Assembly: GCA_900547435.1 (NCBI GenBank)
Contig: URGO01000073.1
Span: 1-14,995, forward strand
DNA: 14,995 bases
Source: an uncultured Parabacteroides sp.
GTDB lineage: Bacteria > Bacteroidota > Bacteroidia > Bacteroidales > Tannerellaceae
Direction of reading: 5' to 3'
Of this stretch, positions 1 to 6,799 are shown one piece after another. Position 1 is the stretch's first letter; the number at the start of each line of letters is the position of its first letter. The position numbers and the translations under genes were made by a program. The notes beneath the pieces are model-generated. The model made no database searches. It was not told the origin of the DNA and saw nothing but the letters and a program-made list of their open reading frames with translations.

Positions 1-25
1 TCTTCTTTCTTTCGAAAACGTGGCG

Positions 26-58
26 CAAAGGTAATGCTTTTTTATCTTTACCTCCAAA
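26..58 (-). promoter_or_regulatory. leftward promoter, probable rRNA-operon P2
   Basis: Read on the minus strand, a -33 element TTTG (complement of 55-58) is followed after 21 bases by a perfect -7 element TACCTTTG (complement of 26-33), the Bacteroidetes housekeeping promoter TTTG/TAnnTTTG. It points out of the left edge, so its gene is not visible. The sequence TTTGGAGG around the -33 recurs in the second promoter at 189-220. Tandem promoters with such context are typical of rRNA operons in Bacteroidales, and the purine-rich stretch at 1-12 (minus strand) would fit a 16S leader. The rRNA assignment is an inference. Confidence 0.6.
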
Positions 59-188
59 TTTTTTCGGAAGTTTTTTTCTTTTTTTCTCGGATGCCTTCGG
101 GTTTCGCTTGGGCTTCCCAACCTCACCGGCCGCATCCGGAACATCTTCTCACTACCGCTTTGACCGCCATCTCTCTCGATTGCGGGTG

Positions 189-220
189 CAAAGGTAGATA
201 CTTTTTCTCTCCCCTCCAAA
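189..220 (-). promoter_or_regulatory. leftward promoter, probable rRNA-operon P1
   Basis: On the minus strand TTTG (complement of 217-220) and TACCTTTG (complement of 189-196) are separated by 20 bases, a near-ideal Bacteroidetes promoter. It shares TTTGGAGG and the following A/G-rich spacer with the promoter at 26-58, and the two -7 elements are 163 bases apart. A T/A-rich tract upstream of the -33 (221-252) could act as an upstream activating element. The tandem arrangement in a gene-free stretch fits a strongly expressed stable-RNA operon starting beyond the left edge. Confidence 0.6.
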
Positions 221-304
221 TGTTTTTGCGTCTTTTTTTAGAAGATTTTTTATCAACCTTGACTATCAGTCGGTTACATCAATGGTTAAATAGCTTTTTG
301 CTAA

Positions 305-1114
305 TCACTTCCCTTCATGCTCTTTAATAAAGCGAAGCAATAACGGAAAAGCAGGGTCGCGCATATTGCCATGATCAAAACCATCCAATTCGTAAAGAGT
401 AACATCGGGATGTCCCACCAATTTAAACAAACGCCAAAAATAAGCAGTTTCTTCATAGCGTCCATACAATTCCTTTTCCCGATCTCCGGAAATAATCAAA
501 ATCGGAGGGCAATCCTTACGCACGTGATAAAGCGGAGCGGTTTTGTCGATAAGAGGTTGCAAGGCGGACATTCCCATCTGGTTTCGTGTCTCAAAATGAG
601 TAATAACCTGTCCGCTGAAGGGAATCAATCCGGCCAAACTATCCGCATCTTTTCCATATTTAGCCAATAAACTTTTGTCCAAACCTACCATATCAATCAG
701 ATACCCTCCGGCCGAATGCCCCGAAAGGTAAATCTTGTCCACACTTCCGCCATATCGGGAGATATTATCCATAGCCCAAGCCACAGACGCGGCCGCATCA
801 TCCAGCATCTCCGGAGTGGTAGCTTTCGGAGAAAGGCGATATTCCACCCCCACAATGATTAATCCATCTTTCAGGAGCGGTTCCGGAATCTCCCGGCTTC
901 CACCGGTCAATCCGCCTCCATGAAACCAAACTACTACCGGAGCATCCTTTGCGCCTTCCGGATAAGCCACATCCAACCGGCACATCGAGTCAGCATACGC
1001 ATTCAACGAAGCAGAACGATAAGGGATATTCCGCTCAAAACGATAATCAGCCGCCCACACACTCAGTGTGCAAAAGCAGAACAACCATAGGGTTAACCAT
1101 ACAAATCTTTTCAT
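305..1114 (-). CDS. secreted alpha/beta hydrolase (esterase/lipase family)
   Basis: A 269-residue protein of the alpha/beta-hydrolase fold, related to the carboxylesterase/hormone-sensitive-lipase group. Residues 1-21 form a signal peptide (K-R, hydrophobic core, A-x-A-type end at SVWAA), so it should act in the periplasm or at the cell surface. The oxyanion-hole motif HGGG is at 65-68, the nucleophile elbow GHSAG at 132-136 with Ser134, and the likely acid and base are Asp211 (SGDRE) and His248 (FDHGN), completing the triad. This family cleaves ester bonds, for example acetyl groups on glycans or short acyl esters; the substrate cannot be read from sequence. It is monocistronic, divergent from ybeY, with a -7-like TATCTTTG at 1134-1141. 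The ATG at 1112-1114 is chosen because it begins the signal peptide. Confidence 0.88.
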   Translation of the reverse strand: MKRFVWLTLWLFCFCTLSVWAADYRFERNIPYRSASLNAYADSMCRLDVAYPEGAKDAPVVVWFHGGGLTGGSREIPEPLLKDGLIIVGVEYRLSPKATTPEMLDDAAASVAWAMDNISRYGGSVDKIYLSGHSAGGYLIDMVGLDKSLLAKYGKDADSLAGLIPFSGQVITHFETRNQMGMSALQPLIDKTAPLYHVRKDCPPILIISGDREKELYGRYEETAYFWRLFKLVGHPDVTLYELDGFDHGNMRDPAFPLLLRFIKEHEGK

Positions 1115-1133
1115 TTTCTCTTTCTATTTTGAG

Positions 1134-1141
1134 CAAAGATA
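1134..1141 (-). promoter_or_regulatory. -7 element for the hydrolase gene
   Basis: TATCTTTG on the minus strand matches TAnnTTTG exactly and lies 20 bases upstream of the hydrolase ATG. No clear TTTG is seen at the expected -33 distance, so the promoter is called from the -7 alone. It stands almost back to back with the ybeY -7 element. Confidence 0.5.
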
Positions 1142-1163
1142 AAAATTATTTGTATTTGTTGTG

Positions 1164-1171
1164 TACCTTTG
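1164..1171 (+). promoter_or_regulatory. -7 element for ybeY
   Basis: TACCTTTG on the plus strand is a perfect TAnnTTTG, 25 bases before the ATG at 1197. It would start transcription near 1175-1180 and leave a leader of about 20 bases. No TTTG is seen at the usual -33 spacing. Because this element lies inside the longer frame that opens with GTG at 1161, it argues that translation begins at 1197. Confidence 0.55.
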
Positions 1172-1196
1172 TCGGAAAATAAAAAAACAGAAGCAC

Positions 1197-1634
1197 ATGG
1201 CAATCGCATTTTACGCGGAAGACATCGAACTTCCTCCTATTCATAAAAGGGCAATCAGCTCTTGGGTAAGAGCCGTTGCGGAGACCTACGGGAAGAAAGC
1301 CGGAGACATCAGTTATATCTTTTGTTCCGATGCAAAGATATTGGAAGTAAACCGGCAATACCTGCAACATGATTATTATACCGATATTATTACTTTCGAT
1401 TATACGGAAGGCAATAAAATCTCCGGAGATCTTTTCATCAGCTTAGATACCGTCAAGAGCAATTCCGAGACATTCCATACCGATTATAACGAAGAATTGC
1501 ACCGGACCATCATTCATGGCATCCTACACTTGTGCGGCATCAACGATAAAGGCCCGGGCGAACGGGAAATCATGGAAGCCAACGAAAACAAGGCTCTCGC
1601 CATGTTACCCGAAGAATGCAAGCAATCCGATTAA
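1197..1634 (+). CDS. ybeY: endoribonuclease YbeY (rRNA maturation factor)
   Basis: A 145-residue YbeY protein, a metal-dependent single-strand endoribonuclease needed for 16S rRNA 3'-end maturation and ribosome quality control. Family features are in order: N-R-Q-Y near 52-55, the D-I-I-T-F block near 63-67, GDLFIS at 77-82 and the metal site HGILHLCG at 107-114. His107 and His111 are the first two zinc ligands; the third His of the classical HGxLHLxGxDH motif is replaced (Asp117 at that spacing, in INDK), a variant I recall from other Bacteroidetes YbeY proteins. The ATG at 1197 is preferred over an upstream GTG at 1161 because the extra 12 residues are not family-like and contain the promoter. 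The stop codon overlaps that of the convergent radical SAM gene. Confidence 0.93.
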   Translation: MAIAFYAEDIELPPIHKRAISSWVRAVAETYGKKAGDISYIFCSDAKILEVNRQYLQHDYYTDIITFDYTEGNKISGDLFISLDTVKSNSETFHTDYNEELHRTIIHGILHLCGINDKGPGEREIMEANENKALAMLPEECKQSD

Positions 1635-2410
1635 TAAGACACCGACACCTGGAATCCGGCTTCGCGTGCCCGTTGGGCTATAGCATCCAAATCTTCCTTA
1701 GATACCTTATATAAGGTCTTCAAAGGAGTCTCCCGATCGATGGTATAAATCATGACCTGCTTCGGACGAATCTGCTTCAGGGCCTCCAGCCAGCCGGATA
1801 TTTCCTCTTCGGTGGTGTTATCTACCTTAACCCCATCGCGCTCGCCCCGAAGGAACATCGTCTGGATAATCAGATTCCCTTCAAACCGGCATAAGTTCTT
1901 CAATAGCTTCTCAAAACAAAATCCGGGCTGATTCGGATTATCTATCTGACGAATACGGCTATCCAATACGGAATCCAACTTCATGATATTATCGTCCACC
2001 TTACATAAAGCCTGGAATACCGGCTCCTTGTCCAACATAGTCGAATTAGAAAGGACCGCAATCTTGGCCGAAGGGCAATGCTGATCACGGATTGCAATCG
2101 TATCCTCAATAATTCCGGCGAAGTCCGGGTGAAGAGTAGGCTCGCCATTTCCCGCAAAGGTAATCACATCCGGTACAAGTCCATCCGCACGCATCTCGTC
2201 CAGCTTCTTGGTCAATTGTTCTTTCACCTCTTCCCGACGTGGCATCGGTGTGCGGGTACGATGATCTTCATTGAAACCACATTCGCAATAAATACAATTG
2301 AATGTACACAACTTACCATCCGCCGGAAAAAGATTAACGCCCAAAGAGACGCCCAAACGCCGGCTATGAATCGGTCCATAAACGATTTTATCAAAAAGAA
2401 TTGTACTCAT
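1631..2410 (-). CDS. radical SAM protein, COG0731-like Fe-S oxidoreductase
   Basis: A 259-residue radical SAM enzyme. The [4Fe-4S] motif CxxxCxxC is at Cys35, Cys39 and Cys42, with an additional Cys44, and GNGEPT near 107-112 is the SAM-binding GGE-type motif. The N-terminal block YGPIHSRRLGVSLGVNL is characteristic of the COG0731 group, which is annotated by distant similarity to tRNA wyosine synthase; bacterial members have no established reaction that I can name. The protein is cytoplasmic, without signal peptide. It is convergent with ybeY, the stops sharing TTAA at 1631-1634. Upstream, only a degenerate -7 (TACATTAG, complement of 2463-2470) is seen before the ATG at 2408-2410. The restriction-modification module begins about 100 bases upstream. 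Confidence 0.85.
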   Translation of the reverse strand: MSTILFDKIVYGPIHSRRLGVSLGVNLFPADGKLCTFNCIYCECGFNEDHRTRTPMPRREEVKEQLTKKLDEMRADGLVPDVITFAGNGEPTLHPDFAGIIEDTIAIRDQHCPSAKIAVLSNSTMLDKEPVFQALCKVDDNIMKLDSVLDSRIRQIDNPNQPGFCFEKLLKNLCRFEGNLIIQTMFLRGERDGVKVDNTTEEEISGWLEALKQIRPKQVMIYTIDRETPLKTLYKVSKEDLDAIAQRAREAGFQVSVSY

Positions 2411-2512
2411 CTTTCCTTTATTTTATATTTTATCCCTTTAAGTATAATATTGCATTCTTGCACTAATGTACATAAAAACAGACGATTAAGAATTTATAGA
2501 ATATTTATTCAT

Positions 2513-3790
2513 TTACTCGATTAACCCTAAAATCCAATTTATCCACGAAATTATGGTTGATGCCCTTCTTTTATACGTTTGATCTGAATCAATATTATGC
2601 AGTCTAGCATTTTTCATAATTTCAACTACTTCATCCTTTGTGGGAACATTTCCATTATCGAAATATAACTTCAAAGTATTTCTAAATGCAGCATGTACCA
2701 ATATAAGTTTAACAAATTCTAATTGCCGATCCACAATAGGTAAGTTAAATATACGAAAACCATTTTGAGTTAAAGTACATCCTATTTGTTGATTTTCACG
2801 AACAACTTTTATTAACCCTAAATATTTTGCCGCATTTGAATAATAATCTGTTTGTCTATGATCAAAGTCATAATTATAGGTAATATTATCTTTACTGATA
2901 AACCCTCTTTGTTTCAATAATTCACAAAGATTGATTACTCGTTCAAAATTATCAGCTTGCGGAAATGGTAATTCAGGCTCTTCAATTACTTGAGTATTAT
3001 CTAAAATGTTTTGTATGTTCTCAATATTAATTGTTCCTTCTTGGACTGCATACTTTTTATGTTGCAATAAGCGAATAGAATTATATAATTCTGGCGTAGT
3101 AAATTCATATTCTCTCAAATGAAAAATTCCATTTGAGTATGTAAGAAAAATTGGACGGACACGTTTTGTAATTTTATTACTCCATAATCTATATGGATAA
3201 TATAATTGTCGTATCAAAAAATCATCAGAAATATAATTTTTTGCCTCAATTAAATTTAGAGAATTATCGCCTTCATATCCTCCATCTATTTCTATTTGAG
3301 AATTTTCTACATTTATTTTAAAAGTATTTTCCCCTGAAGTAATTTTAAAATCAAACGAAGAAGATCCCATTCGCCCACAAACAGTTGGTAGTAAATTTTC
3401 TTCACCTGTAAAATCATGCAGTATTTGGGAAACAAAAGCACAATTTATTGCAATTGATTCACTTGTAATATCTTTATAATCTATACTCTCCAAAAAAGTA
3501 GGAAAATCAATAGAAGTTATTTCGACATCTTCTTTATCAAAATCACAAAATGTTTCAAATGTACCGATCTCATATGTTCCTCTAGAAGTCGGCAATATTG
3601 ATAACTTATTATCTACAAATAATTTAGGAAGTTGAGAACGATGATCAAACTTAGTCATTAAACGAGCCTCTCGAAATTGATTGATCTCCATTGAAGAGAT
3701 CGATACTCGCTCATTTTTTGCAAGTTTGTCTAAAATACAATACTTCTCAAAAATTTTTTCCCATGCTATATCGTTTTTAGTTTTATTCAT
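2513..3790 (-). CDS. putative type II restriction endonuclease partner of the Dam-type methylase
   Basis: A 425-residue protein without signal peptide. Function is inferred mainly from context: it directly follows the adenine methyltransferase and overlaps it by 8 bases, so the two are translationally coupled. Internally, EIDGGYEG (167-174) followed by LIEAK (180-184) fits the catalytic pattern D-(x)n-(D/E)xK of the PD-(D/E)XK nuclease fold, with Asp169, Glu182 and Lys184 as candidate residues. The N-terminal block with LSILPTSRGTYEIG (64-77) resembles, from memory, REBASE-type restriction proteins found beside Dam-like methylases. The C-terminal third (about 280-425) is likely helical and may hold a winged-helix DNA-reading region. 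Base composition is far more AT-rich than the flanks (16 G/C of 60 at 2821-2880), suggesting transfer. The recognition site is unknown. Confidence 0.7.
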   Translation of the reverse strand: MNKTKNDIAWEKIFEKYCILDKLAKNERVSISSMEINQFREARLMTKFDHRSQLPKLFVDNKLSILPTSRGTYEIGTFETFCDFDKEDVEITSIDFPTFLESIDYKDITSESIAINCAFVSQILHDFTGEENLLPTVCGRMGSSSFDFKITSGENTFKINVENSQIEIDGGYEGDNSLNLIEAKNYISDDFLIRQLYYPYRLWSNKITKRVRPIFLTYSNGIFHLREYEFTTPELYNSIRLLQHKKYAVQEGTINIENIQNILDNTQVIEEPELPFPQADNFERVINLCELLKQRGFISKDNITYNYDFDHRQTDYYSNAAKYLGLIKVVRENQQIGCTLTQNGFRIFNLPIVDRQLEFVKLILVHAAFRNTLKLYFDNGNVPTKDEVVEIMKNARLHNIDSDQTYKRRASTIISWINWILGLIE

Positions 3791-4622
3791 AGTTACTAAT
3801 TAAAAATTCATCAACCTGCCCTCTCTTAGAGGAATCTGAATTTACAGCACGATTCGCTTGTACTACATGAATATTATAATCAGAATAAATATCTTTGATA
3901 AAATCAGAAGAAGAATTGGATAAAAGGAACTTAACTCCTTTGTCATTCAATGCATTACAAACGTTTCTTAGCCTAAGTTGATCTTTTTCATCCCATCCTC
4001 CTTGTACGTATCCTGTAAAATTAGAACTCTCCGAAATAGGATGGTATGGCGGATCCAAGTACACAAATGAGTTTGTCGGTATATTTTTTAGTATAGCTTC
4101 ATAATCTCCATTTAATATCTGAATTTGAGCTGAATTTAAATATTTGCTTACTGCTCTAATTACAGGTTCATTAACAATATTAGGATTTTTATATTTTCCA
4201 AATGGAGAATTAAATTCTCCTGCATTATTCACCCTATATAATCCGTTATAACAAGTTTTATTAAGGTATATAATTCGTGACGCTCTTTCAATATTGGTAA
4301 GGTGATTAAAAAGAGGCTGTCTATCAACAGATCGAATTTCATAAAAATACTCTGCTGTATTTTCGTGTTTTTTTAAATCTTCAATAAGTTCATTGGGACT
4401 TTCTTTGATAATCTTATAAACATTTATTAGTTCCTCATTATAATCACTTATAACAGCTTGCCTAGGCTGTAATTCAAAAAACAAAGCTCCCCCTCCTATG
4501 AATGGTTCATAGTATGGGTGATTTAATAACCCTTTGGGTAACCTTTTTTTTATTTCTGGTATAAGTTGCCTTTTTCCTCCAACCCATTTCAGAAATGGAA
4601 TTACAAGTTTATTTTTAGCCAT
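3783..4622 (-). CDS. DNA adenine N6-methyltransferase, Dam/D12 class (type II modification)
   Basis: A 279-residue class D12 (Dam, M.DpnII/M.MboI-like) methyltransferase, which transfers a methyl group from SAM to N6 of adenine. The motifs are complete: motif X KWVGGKR (12-18), motif I EPFIGGGALFFE (39-50), the family block LNKTCYNGLYRVN (120-132), catalytic motif IV DPPY (190-193), FTGY with GGW..KDQ (202-214), and a C-terminal SSKRGQVDEFLISNY (264-278) typical of the group. Many members recognise GATC, but others in the class have different sites, so specificity is not assigned. It is the first gene of a two-gene cassette, with its promoter just upstream; expressing the methylase before the nuclease protects the host DNA. 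AT-rich relative to both flanks. Confidence 0.92.
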   Translation of the reverse strand: MAKNKLVIPFLKWVGGKRQLIPEIKKRLPKGLLNHPYYEPFIGGGALFFELQPRQAVISDYNEELINVYKIIKESPNELIEDLKKHENTAEYFYEIRSVDRQPLFNHLTNIERASRIIYLNKTCYNGLYRVNNAGEFNSPFGKYKNPNIVNEPVIRAVSKYLNSAQIQILNGDYEAILKNIPTNSFVYLDPPYHPISESSNFTGYVQGGWDEKDQLRLRNVCNALNDKGVKFLLSNSSSDFIKDIYSDYNIHVVQANRAVNSDSSKRGQVDEFLISNYE

Positions 4623-4647
4623 TTTTACAAATTCATTATATTAGATG

Positions 4648-4676
4648 CAAAGGTATCTATTTTATTGATTTACCAA
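4648..4676 (-). promoter_or_regulatory. promoter of the restriction-modification operon
   Basis: On the minus strand TACCTTTG (complement of 4648-4655) is a perfect -7, 25 bases upstream of the methylase ATG. A TTG trinucleotide at 4674-4676 stands 18 bases farther upstream, slightly short of the usual -33 spacing. The leader would be about 20 bases. No controller (C protein) gene or operator repeat is visible. Confidence 0.55.
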
Positions 4677-4753
4677 CATAAATAAGCAACAATTTAATTG
4701 CCAAGTAACGGAATCATACTATCGCACATTTCAACCGGTCTCCTTAATCCCTG

Positions 4754-4761
4754 CAAAGATA
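4754..4761 (-). promoter_or_regulatory. second -7-like element upstream of the restriction-modification operon
   Basis: TATCTTTG on the minus strand matches TAnnTTTG and lies 10 bases past the stop of the helix-hairpin-helix gene. It could be a distal promoter of the methylase gene, or the old promoter of the radical SAM gene left behind if the cassette was inserted here. No well-placed -33 is seen, so this is tentative. Confidence 0.3.
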
Positions 4762-4771
4762 CTTTATTCCT

Positions 4772-6790
4772 TCAGAATTTCCATCTCAACAGGGCAGATA
4801 AATCGGTTTTCTGGTTTCCATCTATCTCTTCCGTATCCGTTCCTATTTTATCCCTATCCGCATAATAGGTATGTCCAAGCTTGGCCGATAAGGAGAGATG
4901 CCGGTTGATATCCCAACGGAATGTAAACGCCAGGCGAATCCCTTTCCCATAAAAAGAAGGCATATAAAAGGCATAAAGAATATTTTTCTCGTAAGAACTG
5001 ATCCGGGAGGCATAGCCATCGGTCGAGAACCAAGCCACATGGGTATCGAATTGGAAAGGAACCGCGGAGGGTTTCCAACCAATGCTTTGAGACACGGAAC
5101 ACCCTTTTTGCTTATCTCCCCCATAATCCGACAATATTCCATCCGCCGAAGTACGCAGATGCCAGGCCGAAGCTAATACGTAGGAGGCTTGCCAACGCAA
5201 ACGATGTTGCTTCCCGTCTTCATCCTTTTCCTTGCATTTATAACGAAGATAGGTGGAGAAAGAAGCATTCCAGGCATAATCCAATTGCGCCATATATTCC
5301 CGTCCCATGGAAGGATAATCCACCTGGTACTTCAACCACGGGAAACGATAGAAATCCGCATAGGCGGAAATCTTCCAATACCCAAAAGGAGTCCATTGGA
5401 ATCCCAAATAAATGCCCTGTTCATTCTGGACGGACGAGTTTTGCGCAAAAGCATTCCCGAAAAAAGCCTGGTAACGCCGGTCATAATATCGGTATAAAGC
5501 CAATAAAGAAAGGTAAGAAACCGGAGTAAGCCGGAGGGCATTCAGAGTGGCCATCGCTCCATTTTTCGAAATAGCCGTTTCCCCATAGAACTTTCCCCAC
5601 CGACTTTTCAACATATAATCCACACCTATGTTGAAATTGCTTTTCCCCCTGAAAGCAAAACGATTATAGGGGCGGTCTTGTGGATAAATAGTCAATCCCC
5701 CAAAAGAATAATGCAGGGCGGTCAACCCGATATGGAAATTCGGTTTGGCGAAACGGATATTCCCTCCCAAGGTTTGCATCTTCACCCGCCTCCTTTTCTC
5801 CCAATCGCGGGGCAGGCGATGCACACCATCAGTTTTTATCGTGGGGAATGTATCATTCTCGACCGCCCCATCCAGTTTCCGATACGAATAAAAAAGACTC
5901 GCGTCCCAATCCTTCCAGGTCAGAGTCGTAGCTACACCCCGGAAAAAATCCTGTTCATTCGTCGAATAATGCCTACGAAAACCATTATTCCGCCTCTCGG
6001 CTTGCGAAACCAACGCCGACCGGCTAGGCGAGAAATCATTGCTCATCACCAATCCTTGCCCGAACGAAGCCTTATAATCGCCTATCGCCAAGGTTTTCAA
6101 CACACCCTGTTCCTTCAATAACAGATGAAAAGAATAATAATCAAACCCTTTATGTTTTTCAGACCAAAAAGGTTCGCCGGGATCTTTCTCGGCCACGAAT
6201 CCGGCTTGCAGGTAATCTTCGAAATTATAGGAATAACGGATCGAGGCATAAAAAGGCTCGCCCAAGTATTTCCGGTTCGGATATTCTTGCAAGACCGAAT
6301 CCGGATATGAACCATATCCCTTCTTCTGTTGAAAACATTGGTCATACCTGAACAACAATTCATTACTTCCATATTTCAACAAGTTCTTAACCGTAAGCGG
6401 AATCTTATCAACACTTTTTTCACCCACATAGACAAATGGCAATACCAGTTGGATGGTTTGGAAATCCAGCTCCGGAACTCCTTTCAGTTCATATAGGGAA
6501 ACCAACCTCTCCACCCGTTTCCGATACCGAAGTATCTGCTCGATTTGCCTATCGGAAAGGAATGGAAGCCGACCGAGTTGCTCGTGGGTCGCCTCATTCA
6601 AATCCATCGGATGTTCGGACAGATAAGACAAATCCGCATAAAGCGTTTCCAAACGCGCCTCATCCAAGGATTCATCAGACAAATCCTCTACATATTCTTT
6701 CCACTTATCAACCGCAATAATATCTTGAGAATAAGCAGAATAACACGTTATAAACAAAGAAATGAACAAGATTATGAACCCTATTTTCAT
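4772..6790 (-). CDS. outer-membrane barrel protein with N-terminal ComEA-like helix-hairpin-helix domain
   Basis: A 672-residue exported protein. Residues 1-21 form a signal peptide (MKIG, hydrophobic core, SAYSQ). Residues 62-121 are a double helix-hairpin-helix of the ComEA type: DLNEAT at 63-68, EQLGRLPFL near 70-78, QIEQILRYR near 82-90, then ELKGVPELD and LVLPFV. From about 140 to the end the sequence is rich in aromatic residues alternating with polar ones, has repeated Y-x-Y and W-x-x-S strands, and ends in LLRWKF with terminal Phe, as expected for an outer-membrane beta-barrel. The helix-hairpin-helix region would sit in the periplasm and in other proteins binds DNA non-specifically; whether it does so here is unknown. 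The gene follows the PorV/PorQ-like gene by 9 bases, so the two form an operon. Confidence 0.75.
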   Translation of the reverse strand: MKIGFIILFISLFITCYSAYSQDIIAVDKWKEYVEDLSDESLDEARLETLYADLSYLSEHPMDLNEATHEQLGRLPFLSDRQIEQILRYRKRVERLVSLYELKGVPELDFQTIQLVLPFVYVGEKSVDKIPLTVKNLLKYGSNELLFRYDQCFQQKKGYGSYPDSVLQEYPNRKYLGEPFYASIRYSYNFEDYLQAGFVAEKDPGEPFWSEKHKGFDYYSFHLLLKEQGVLKTLAIGDYKASFGQGLVMSNDFSPSRSALVSQAERRNNGFRRHYSTNEQDFFRGVATTLTWKDWDASLFYSYRKLDGAVENDTFPTIKTDGVHRLPRDWEKRRRVKMQTLGGNIRFAKPNFHIGLTALHYSFGGLTIYPQDRPYNRFAFRGKSNFNIGVDYMLKSRWGKFYGETAISKNGAMATLNALRLTPVSYLSLLALYRYYDRRYQAFFGNAFAQNSSVQNEQGIYLGFQWTPFGYWKISAYADFYRFPWLKYQVDYPSMGREYMAQLDYAWNASFSTYLRYKCKEKDEDGKQHRLRWQASYVLASAWHLRTSADGILSDYGGDKQKGCSVSQSIGWKPSAVPFQFDTHVAWFSTDGYASRISSYEKNILYAFYMPSFYGKGIRLAFTFRWDINRHLSLSAKLGHTYYADRDKIGTDTEEIDGNQKTDLSALLRWKF

Positions 6791-6799
6791 AGTTATGCT

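Larger units (their letters stand above)
1..304. other. non-coding upstream region of an off-window leftward unit
   Basis: No convincing gene is present. The only reading frame, at 34-327 on the plus strand, is low in complexity and runs across both promoter elements and into the end of the hydrolase gene. The stretch holds the two leftward promoters and, between them, a spacer of about 110 bases with higher GC. No obvious rho-independent terminator for the hydrolase gene is seen at 228-304. Confidence 0.6.

Noticed and set aside
1161..1196. Upstream GTG extension of ybeY by 12 residues
   Set aside because: It contains the TACCTTTG promoter element and codes for residues unlike the family N-terminus; ATG at 1197 fits better.
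3783..4622. Orphan Dam methylase with a regulatory role
   Set aside because: The overlapping downstream gene with a nuclease-like motif makes a restriction-modification pair more likely.
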